DNA of 22,883 nt from a virus: positions 1 through 22,883 of the IMG/VR virus record IMGVR_UViG_3300025127_000303; one strand, given 5' to 3'. The notes beneath the pieces were generated by a model. That model saw only the letters and a list, made by a program, of their open reading frames with translations. It searched no databases and had not been told where the DNA came from. The position numbers and the translations under genes are program-made. Positions 1-4,798 of this stretch are shown here, in pieces. Each line of letters starts with the position of its first letter. Position 1 is the stretch's first letter.

Positions 1-504
1 AAGGATCCTGCGAATCCTGAGAACGAAGGTAAAGTATTTCTATACAAGTATGGAAAGAAAATCTTTGACAAACTTACTGCAGCAATGCAACCTGAGTTTG
101 AGGACGAAGAAGCAATCGATCCATTCGATTTCTGGCAGGGTGCTAACTTTAAGTTGAAAGCAAAGAACGTAGCAGGATACAGAAACTATGATAGTTCTGA
201 ATTCACTACTCAAACACCATTACTTGATGATGACGATGCTCTTGAAGCACTATGGAAAAAAGAATTTTCACTTGCTGAGTTCGTTGCTACTGATCAATTT
301 AAGTCTTATGAAGACTTAAAGACAAGACTCAACTATGTTCTTGGTAATGTATCTACTGCTCGTCCAGAAGTAGAGAGTTTTGATGAAGAAGATAGTGATC
401 GTGGTTCAGCAGAAGAATTAGTAACAGCAACTGCTGCCAAAGCAAATGATTCTCTTGAAGATGATGATGCCTTATCTTACTTCCAAAAACTTGCAGAGGA
501 ATAA
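1..504 (+). CDS. 32: Single-stranded DNA-binding protein gp32, C-terminal part (5' end outside window)
   Basis: The reading frame is open from base 1, so the gene starts upstream; 167 residues are visible, against about 300 in the T4 protein. gp32 coats ssDNA during replication, recombination and repair and recruits other replication proteins. The visible part starts in the end of the OB-fold core (KVFLYKYGKKIFDKL, then IDPFDFWQGANFKLK, a block well conserved in T4-like gp32). From about residue 100 of the visible part it becomes a low-complexity acidic tail rich in E and D, ending SYFQKLAEE, which matches the acidic C-terminal domain used for protein contacts. The ATG at 85 is internal to the domain and is not the start. 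The gene converges on gp53 with no spacer: the two stop codons abut (TAA then TTA). Identification is by sequence recognition and is strong. Confidence 0.93.
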   Translation, partial: KDPANPENEGKVFLYKYGKKIFDKLTAAMQPEFEDEEAIDPFDFWQGANFKLKAKNVAGYRNYDSSEFTTQTPLLDDDDALEALWKKEFSLAEFVATDQFKSYEDLKTRLNYVLGNVSTARPEVESFDEEDSDRGSAEELVTATAAKANDSLEDDDALSYFQKLAEE

Positions 505-1164
505 TTAGGGTATAGTTACTCTTGTATTTTCTGTTTTAATTAATCTTTGATTTACAAATTGAGATGATTCTTTATAGATCATCTCATTTTTCATGTCATC
601 TAAAAATTGACCCAAGTAAGTTGGTTTAAGGACATATATTGTTCTTTTCTTTTCATTTTCATCAACTTCATACTCATAATTAGTGATACCTCTTACAGTT
701 TCTGTGGCAGAAGTAGTGATTGGTGTTGAATCAAAATAACTTACTGTAAAATTTGAGTCTACAACCTTTCCTGCAGGTAGAATTAATTTACTATCTGAAT
801 CTCTTATTTCTTTTGTGACAAAATGATGAACACTATTTACATTTTCTAAACCATATTTTTGAACCACATATTCATAAAGTTCTTTGTTCGTAATTGGCCA
901 TTGATCTCTTACATTTGTAATGTTTGCAGTTAAGAGAACTACATAATCATATTCTGATTCTCCGTACAATTCCTCTGCAACAGTATCAGGTCTTGTTCCA
1001 TCTACTATTTGATACTTATTAAAAACAGTAAACACATTTTGTAAATCATCACGGACTTTCATTCTACGAAAAATATTTTTCGCAAACACATATGATGAGT
1101 CTGATAATCTATCAGAGAATGGTGATTGATATTGTAAATTTGGTAGTTCTGAAAAATAACCCAT
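505..1164 (-). CDS. 53: Baseplate wedge subunit gp53
   Basis: 219 residues, slightly longer than T4 gp53 (about 196). gp53 joins neighbouring wedges when six wedges assemble around the hub. The N-terminus (MGYFSELPNLQYQSP) and the following block with RMKVRDDLQNVFTVFNKYQI and GTRPDTVAEELYG are characteristic of the gp53 family in marine T4-like phages, followed by the YDYVVLLTANI segment. The C-terminal third carries more beta-prone sequence (YFDSTPITTSATETV, TIYVLKPTYLGQFLDDM). Its ATG overlaps the stop of the upstream gp48 gene by one base (TAATG), so it is probably translated by coupling within the leftward operon. Its own stop abuts that of gp32. No membrane segment or signal peptide is seen. 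Confidence 0.9.
   Translation of the reverse strand: MGYFSELPNLQYQSPFSDRLSDSSYVFAKNIFRRMKVRDDLQNVFTVFNKYQIVDGTRPDTVAEELYGESEYDYVVLLTANITNVRDQWPITNKELYEYVVQKYGLENVNSVHHFVTKEIRDSDSKLILPAGKVVDSNFTVSYFDSTPITTSATETVRGITNYEYEVDENEKKRTIYVLKPTYLGQFLDDMKNEMIYKESSQFVNQRLIKTENTRVTIP
507..530 (+). terminator. Weak hairpin plus T-rich stretch after gp32
   Basis: Immediately after the gp32 stop, bases 507-512 (AGGGTA) pair with 517-522 (TACTCT) around a 4-nt loop (one G-U pair), and the hairpin is followed by the T-rich run TTGTATTTTCTGTTTT. This could terminate gp32 transcription inside the 3' end of convergent gp53. The stem is only 6 bp and AT-rich, so it is a weak candidate. Confidence 0.3.
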
Positions 1165-2336
1165 TAGTATCCAACTCCTATTGTTCCATCTCCAGTATCA
1201 TAATCTTCATTGTATATTGGATTTATTTCTTGTAAAGATATAATCATTTTCATATTGACAGGAGTTGTATCTTCATAAGTTGCATAAGTACCTGCATTAC
1301 TATAGTTCATGTCTATTTTTTTCATTGCCATTGGAAAGAATGAATTTAAATATGCATGTTTTTTGCCACCAGTTTTATAGCATAATTTAAATATATTTGG
1401 ACTGCTCAAAAATAAACCACCAGCATTATTCGCACCATTTTTCTTTCCACTCATATTTTGTTTGAAAAGTCTTATTATCTGTTTGATAGTATTAGATTCA
1501 GTGACATCTCTTGGTGTTAAAGTAAATTCAAAATTAAATTGTCTTAATTCAACACCTTTAAACAATAGTTCTAAATTATTGTTTAATACTTGACCTGTAG
1601 TTCTGGTTACTATCTCTTGTGGATTTACATTAGCCCCAAGGATATTAGCTGCCTGACCTGCAAAAAATGAAGAGGCAGCATCCTGTGAAACTCCTCCCTC
1701 TTTGAATAATTGAGATACAGCGTTTGATCCTCCTTTCAATAATTTATTAGCACCCCCAGCCAGTGTATCAGATTGTATACCTGCCATACCTGCAGCTATA
1801 CCTGCAGCTGCGAAACCATTTAATTCTCTCTCTCCCCAGGCAACTCCTCTATTATCCATAACACTTTGAGGAATTGGTAATAGAACCGTACCTATTACTT
1901 TTTCATTATTAGAACTATAATTATCAGAACTTCTTTTTACACTAAAAACACTATTAGATGATGAGTACTGTGTTCTACTATCCTCAGTCGATCTGGTGGG
2001 TTGACTGAAATCAAAATTACTTGGATTTCCAGTAGGAACGTATTCTACAACCTTTATTTCTAAGTAGTCGGTATTATCTGTGATTTGTGCATTTGGATAT
2101 CTCAAAGATACGGATGGTTTTTTTCTTCCACCACTAGCTCTGGCAGCTGCATCTAGTTCTTCCTGTTTATAATTAGCTCCTAAATTAGACAATCCTTTAT
2201 TAACTCTTCCATTAAATACACTACCTCTTTCTTTGGTTGGATTACCTTGTCCACCACCACGACCACCTTGGGATCTTGGTATATAACCACCAGTATCTCT
2301 ATTTTTTACTCCACTACCTCTAACTCCTCTAACCAT
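1164..2336 (-). CDS. 48: Baseplate tail tube cap gp48
   Basis: 390 residues (T4 gp48 is 364). gp48 caps the baseplate hub and, with gp54, starts tail tube polymerisation. Residues 1-60 are a glycine/arginine-rich tail (RGVRGSGVKNRDTGGYIPRS) that looks disordered. At about 85-105 comes DYLEIKVVEYVP, then a central Ala/Gly-rich stretch (around 165-240) and a C-terminal beta domain (FNFEFTLTPRDVTES, then IFKLCYKTGG, then a tail with VNMKMIISLQEI), the pattern of the tube-like fold of gp48/gp54/gp19. A short leader (about 14 nt) separates it from a late-promoter-like ACTAAATA (minus strand, 2364-2357). Function rests on family recognition plus the adjacent gp53. Confidence 0.88.
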   Translation of the reverse strand: MVRGVRGSGVKNRDTGGYIPRSQGGRGGGQGNPTKERGSVFNGRVNKGLSNLGANYKQEELDAAARASGGRKKPSVSLRYPNAQITDNTDYLEIKVVEYVPTGNPSNFDFSQPTRSTEDSRTQYSSSNSVFSVKRSSDNYSSNNEKVIGTVLLPIPQSVMDNRGVAWGERELNGFAAAGIAAGMAGIQSDTLAGGANKLLKGGSNAVSQLFKEGGVSQDAASSFFAGQAANILGANVNPQEIVTRTTGQVLNNNLELLFKGVELRQFNFEFTLTPRDVTESNTIKQIIRLFKQNMSGKKNGANNAGGLFLSSPNIFKLCYKTGGKKHAYLNSFFPMAMKKIDMNYSNAGTYATYEDTTPVNMKMIISLQEINPIYNEDYDTGDGTIGVGY

Positions 2337-2351
2337 AATCGACCTACTTTT

Positions 2352-2729
2352 TTAACTATTTAGTAAGAATTTCCCAAAAGGTATCTCTCTTACGTCTGCC
2401 AACTCATCTGGATATATTTCATAAAGGTTTCCTGCAACCTCTGTCCATGTATATTGACGATATCCACCCATGTGTAAGTTAATACCACGAAATCCCCATC
2501 GGAAGATATCAGTGACTGCAACAAGGGGATTTTGATCATATCTTAGATTTGGTGTTTTTGGATTATAAACAAATATATAATACTTACCAACGTCTGGAAC
2601 TGGAGTGCTAGAGTCAGTAACTGCTTCCATTAAATTAACCATCAAATCATCTGCATCCTCCGTGCCGATGATATCACCAACAACACCTCTTATGCGATTA
2701 CTATTATCATCGGTTGGATAACTATTCAT
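2352..2729 (-). CDS. Conserved-looking phage protein of unknown function, 125 aa
   Basis: A small soluble protein with an acidic N-terminal third (GDIIGTEDADDLMVNLMEAV) and a beta-rich, aromatic C-terminal part: KYYIFVYNPKTPNLRYDQ, then NPLVAVTDIFRWGFRGINLH, then YPDELADVREIPFGKFLLNS. The order Y-x-F-x-Y-(D/N)PK, (F/N)PL and GF-x-G-(I/L)NLH is one I associate with small uncharacterised proteins of T4-like phages, but I cannot name a function. It overlaps the end of gp4 by 4 bases (ATGA), so it is translationally coupled to a head completion gene and followed by two baseplate genes. A virion assembly role is the natural inference. No catalytic motif or membrane segment is visible. Confidence 0.75.
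   Translation of the reverse strand: MNSYPTDDNSNRIRGVVGDIIGTEDADDLMVNLMEAVTDSSTPVPDVGKYYIFVYNPKTPNLRYDQNPLVAVTDIFRWGFRGINLHMGGYRQYTWTEVAGNLYEIYPDELADVREIPFGKFLLNS
2357..2364 (-). promoter_or_regulatory. Probable late promoter -10 (ACTAAATA) for gp48-gp53
   Basis: Read on the minus strand, ACTAAATA lies 20 nt upstream of the gp48 ATG, inside the last codons of the preceding 125-residue gene. It differs from the T4-type late octamer NATAAATA at one position. The same 11-base stretch (AACTATTTAGT on the plus strand, 2354-2364) recurs exactly at 3183-3193, 20 nt upstream of gp4, the other lead gene on this strand. Confidence 0.5.
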
Positions 2730-3163
2730 TTGATGCCGAGTTCTTTTTCTGTAATTATCTTAAATTCCCATAATCTATCTTTACAAAATTCTTTTGCAGC
2801 TTTCCATTTTGCTTGATTTCGAACATACTCACGCACTTCATAGATATAACCTTTTGTTTTCCTTTTTTTAACTTTGGGTTCTATCGTCTGCTTTGCTGGT
2901 TTGACTTCGATAATGTATTTTTTGATTTTATTATTACTTTCTCTTACTTTTATGTAAAAATCTGGAAAGTATCGATGTACTTTATTATCGAGTGGTGATC
3001 TATATGGTAGTGCTATCTCCTCACTACCCCATTCTAAAATATTTGTATTTGTGTCACAATAAACCATGAATTTTCTTTCCCACAAAGATCTGTAAATGAT
3101 GTTTGTGTGATCACCTTTATACTTTTTTGGATATGAAGGTTGATATTTACCCTTATATGACAT
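2726..3163 (-). CDS. 4: Head completion protein gp4 (TnsA-like nuclease fold)
   Basis: 145 residues, close to T4 gp4 (150). gp4 acts after DNA packaging, with gp13/gp14, to make filled heads competent for tail joining. The sequence shows a PD-(D/E)xK arrangement: E29 in YRSLWERKF, D68 in RYFPDFYI and E86-V-K88 in KYIIEVKPAKQ, matching the TnsA N-terminal endonuclease-type core. A lysine-rich stretch (about 90-105, KVKKRKTKG) follows and could bind DNA. Whether it cuts DNA is unknown, but the presumed catalytic residues are intact. It is the first gene of the leftward operon, starting 33 bases from the divergent tail-tube-like gene. The ATG at 3163 gives the conserved MSYKGKYxP-type N-terminus. 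Confidence 0.87.
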   Translation of the reverse strand: MSYKGKYQPSYPKKYKGDHTNIIYRSLWERKFMVYCDTNTNILEWGSEEIALPYRSPLDNKVHRYFPDFYIKVRESNNKIKKYIIEVKPAKQTIEPKVKKRKTKGYIYEVREYVRNQAKWKAAKEFCKDRLWEFKIITEKELGIK

Positions 3164-3164
3164 A

Positions 3165-3178
3165 CATAAATATAAATA
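3165..3178 (+). promoter_or_regulatory. Late promoter(s) CATAAATA / TATAAATA for the tail operon
   Basis: Two overlapping T4-type late octamers lie on the plus strand: CATAAATA (3165-3172) and TATAAATA (3171-3178), the latter identical to the T4 consensus. The start codon is at 3197, so the leader would be only about 12-18 nt, and there is no clear Shine-Dalgarno. This is the divergent intergenic region shared with gp4. Confidence 0.7.
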
Positions 3179-3185
3179 TACAAAC

Positions 3186-3193
3186 TATTTAGT
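3186..3193 (-). promoter_or_regulatory. Probable late promoter -10 (ACTAAATA) for gp4 operon
   Basis: ACTAAATA on the minus strand lies 22 nt upstream of the gp4 ATG, almost the same spacing as the identical element before gp48. The surrounding 11 bases (AACTATTTAGT on plus, 3183-3193) match the gp48 site exactly. It sits between the plus-strand octamers and the start of the 3197 gene, so the divergent promoters overlap within about 30 bp. Confidence 0.5.
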
Positions 3194-3196
3194 TTA

Positions 3197-3874
3197 ATGA
3201 TAACAAAGAGAAAAATAACTGATTACATAGGGATAGTTGCAAATACTGCACAAACATCTCATTATGAATTATCTTTTGATGGATTATCTGAGGGATTAAG
3301 AAGATTTTTGAGTAGTAAGAATGTTGATCGTGCTTTTGTATTAAGAAATGCAGGTTTACTATGTAGTAGTGCCTCTTTACCCGGAAGTCAATTGGCAACG
3401 ACAGAGACCAGAGGTAATTTTATGGGTGTGATTGAACCCATGGTGCATAGTAGGATATTTACAACAATTAATCTTGATTTTTATGTAGATAAACAATATA
3501 AAATGATGAAGTTTATTGAGCATTGGATGGACTACATATCAAATGGATCAGAAAATTCAGGTGTTACGAAAGAACAGGATGGATATTACTATCGAATGAG
3601 ATATCCAAAGGATGCAGGAAATGGATATAAATGTGATAAAATAAAACTTATAAAGTTTGATCGTGATTATAAAGATTCAATAGAGTACACATTTTATGAG
3701 ATGTTCCCTAGAAACTTCTCATCTGTTCCTGTCCAATATGGATCATCTGATACTTTAAAAATGAGTGTAGAGTTTGCCTATACCAGATACATCTGTGGAA
3801 AGAGTTCAAGTCTAAGTAGACAGTTTGGAAACAATGAAAACTTCACTTCATCTTTACTTCGATTACTCACATAA
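3197..3874 (+). CDS. Tail-tube-fold protein, probable baseplate tail tube initiator (gp54-like)
   Basis: 225 residues. The order of elements resembles the gp19/gp54 tube fold: a short N-terminal arm, VLRNAGLLCSSASLPGSQL at about 50-68 (the 'C/A-x-A-x-LPG' turn of tube proteins), ETRGNFMGVIEPMVHSRIFTTINLDFYV at 73-100 (tube loop plus beta strand), KMMKFIEHWMDYI helix, and a C-terminal YTFYEMFPRNFSSVPVQYG then LKMSVEFAYTRYICG, equivalent to the 'F-x-G-x-F-P' and final strand of gp19. It is shorter than T4 gp54 (320) and close in size to cyanophage gp19, so tube proper versus initiator is not settled. Its place among hub genes, not beside the sheath gene, favours gp54. First gene of the rightward operon; no obvious ribosome binding site. 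Confidence 0.68.
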   Translation: MITKRKITDYIGIVANTAQTSHYELSFDGLSEGLRRFLSSKNVDRAFVLRNAGLLCSSASLPGSQLATTETRGNFMGVIEPMVHSRIFTTINLDFYVDKQYKMMKFIEHWMDYISNGSENSGVTKEQDGYYYRMRYPKDAGNGYKCDKIKLIKFDRDYKDSIEYTFYEMFPRNFSSVPVQYGSSDTLKMSVEFAYTRYICGKSSSLSRQFGNNENFTSSLLRLLT

Positions 3875-3877
3875 ATA
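3870..3877 (+). promoter_or_regulatory. Late promoter -10 (CATAAATA) before gp26
   Basis: CATAAATA overlaps the stop codon of the preceding gene and lies 19 nt before the gp26 ATG at 3897. Spacing is like that of the other late promoters here. The gp26 leader has no good Shine-Dalgarno. Confidence 0.6.
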
Positions 3878-3896
3878 AAATACATTTGATATTATT

Positions 3897-4613
3897 ATGC
3901 CATTACCTAAAATAAAAACACCGACTTATGAATTGGTTCTTCCGTCAACCGGAAAAAAAATAAGATACAGACCATTCCTTGTCAAAGAGGAAAAAATACT
4001 TATTATTGCATTAGAATCTGAGGATATAAAACAAATTACCAATGCGATTAAAGATGTAATCGGTGGTTGCATCTTAACACGAGGTGTAAAAGTAGATCAA
4101 TTATCAACTTTTGACATGGAGTATTTGTTCTTAAACATAAGAGGAAAATCAGTTGGAGAGGATGTTGAAGTATTAGTAACATGCCCTGATGATAACAAAA
4201 CTAAGGTTTCTGTTGTAATACCTCTTGATGATATAGAAATAGTAAAAGATCCCAAACACACTAAGGATATCAAATTGGATGATGATTTGAAAATGAGAAT
4301 GAAGTATCCATCTCTCTCACAATTTATTAATTCAAACTTTAATCCAAATGAAGTGGGATTAAAGGAATCATTTGATTTAATCACATCATGTATTGATCAA
4401 GTATATAATGAAGAAGAATCATGGAGTGCATCCGATTGTTCAAAAAAAGAACTTACTGACTTTATCGAACAATTAAACTCTCAACAATTTAAAGAAGTTG
4501 AAAATTTCTTTGATTCTATGCCTAAATTGTCATATACAGTAAAAGTACTTAACCCAAAGACAAAGGTAAAAAATGAAATAACTCTGGAGGGATTATCAGA
4601 TTTTTTCGAGTAG
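3897..4613 (+). CDS. 26: Baseplate hub protein / tail assembly chaperone gp26
   Basis: 238 residues; T4 gp26 is 208. The sequence fits the T4 baseplate protein family (Pfam T4_baseplate): LPKIKTPTYELVLPSTGK, then KIRYRPFLVKEEKILIIALES, a helical GGCILTRGVKVDQLSTFDMEYLFLNIRGKSVG block (about 57-90), a small beta domain (CPDDNKTKVSVVIPLDD), and a helical C-terminal half (LKMRMKYPSLSQFI, then LITSCIDQVYNEEES, then DFIEQLNSQQFKEVENFF). This layout, a beta lead-in with helical body placed just before gp51 and the tape-measure-like genes, resembles tail-assembly chaperones of the gpG type. The last codons contain a frameshift-like signal (T TTT TTC at 4601-4607), so a fraction of ribosomes may continue into gp51. 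The protein has no membrane segment and is probably cytoplasmic during assembly. Confidence 0.88.
   Translation: MPLPKIKTPTYELVLPSTGKKIRYRPFLVKEEKILIIALESEDIKQITNAIKDVIGGCILTRGVKVDQLSTFDMEYLFLNIRGKSVGEDVEVLVTCPDDNKTKVSVVIPLDDIEIVKDPKHTKDIKLDDDLKMRMKYPSLSQFINSNFNPNEVGLKESFDLITSCIDQVYNEEESWSASDCSKKELTDFIEQLNSQQFKEVENFFDSMPKLSYTVKVLNPKTKVKNEITLEGLSDFFE
4586..4591 (+). promoter_or_regulatory. Internal Shine-Dalgarno-like GGAGGG upstream of slippery site
   Basis: GGAGGG lies inside gp26, ending 9 nt before the T TTT TTC heptamer and 24 nt before the gp51 ATG. That is too far to serve gp51 initiation, but it is close to the spacing at which an internal SD stimulates -1 frameshifting (E. coli dnaX has about 10 nt). 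Such a good SD match stands out in this AT-rich sequence. Confidence 0.55.
4601..4607 (+). promoter_or_regulatory. Candidate -1 frameshift slippery heptamer T TTT TTC
   Basis: In the gp26 frame this reads gaT TTT TTC gag TAG, so the heptamer has the X XXY YYZ phase. Both zero-frame codons are Phe, and after a one-base backward slip both become TTT, so tRNA-Phe can re-pair. The new frame reads CGA GTA GGT ATG, entering gp51 in frame with no stop. An internal SD-like sequence lies upstream and a hairpin starts 5 nt downstream. Confidence 0.72.
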
Positions 4614-4643
4614 GTATGGCTCATACAAGTCTTGAGTCATACT
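4613..4643 (+). promoter_or_regulatory. Hairpin downstream of slippery site, burying the gp51 start codon
   Basis: Bases 4613-4623 pair with 4633-4643 (11 bp, two G-U pairs, no bulge) around a 9-nt loop at 4624-4632. The stem begins 5 nt after the heptamer, within the usual 5-9 nt window for frameshift-stimulating structures. The gp51 ATG (4616-4618) is in the 5' strand of the stem, which would hinder independent initiation there. Confidence 0.65.
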
Positions 4644-4798
4644 ATAAGTTAAATTTTGCCTTGATGCAGCATCATAAATATTCAATAACTGAACTTGAAA
4701 ATATGATTCCTTGGGAAAAGGAAATTTATATTTCATTATTACAACAGTATATTGAAGAGGAAAATTTAAAACGTCAACAGAAAGGAAGTGGCATCTAA
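4616..4798 (+). CDS. 51: Baseplate hub assembly catalyst gp51-like / C-terminal part of frameshift chaperone
   Basis: A short 60-residue frame with LESYYKLNFALMQHHKYSI, then ELENMIPWEKEIYISLLQQYIEEEN: two helices joined by a Pro-Trp turn. In marine T4-like phages the small protein after gp26 with this pattern (Y-x-L-N-F-x-LM-x-HHKY, then (M/I)P(W/F)E) is usually labelled gp51; T4 gp51 is much longer. The sequence closely recalls the T-type extension of tail assembly chaperones, where a P-W/F-E-x-x-x-Y motif sits between helices. Nothing resembling a working SD is at the right distance from the ATG: AGG at 4612-4614 is 1 nt away, and the start is inside a hairpin. It may therefore be made mainly by -1 frameshifting from gp26 or by stop-restart across the 2-nt gap. 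The end overlaps the next gene by 11 bases. Confidence 0.75.
   Translation: MAHTSLESYYKLNFALMQHHKYSITELENMIPWEKEIYISLLQQYIEEENLKRQQKGSGI

Larger units (their letters stand above)
3897..4798 (+). other. Predicted gp26-gp51 frameshift fusion product
   Basis: If ribosomes slip -1 at 4601-4607, the product is gp26 through Phe237, three linking codons (Arg-Val-Gly at 4607-4615), then all 60 gp51 residues, about 300 residues in total. This mirrors lambda gpG and gpGT, where a minor -1 product with an extra C-terminal domain binds the tape measure while the short form coats it. This is an inference from sequence geometry and gene order, not an observed protein. Confidence 0.6.

Noticed and set aside
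4673-4680. CATAAATA inside gp51 as a late promoter for the 4788 gene
   Set aside because: It is over 100 nt from the next start and inside a coding frame. Octamers like this arise by chance in AT-rich DNA; kept as a possibility only.
4783-4798. Frameshift from gp51 into the 499-residue gene
   Set aside because: The needed shift is +1 and there is no slippery sequence, rare codon or in-frame stop arrangement that suggests it. The GTG at 4788 is a simple start.
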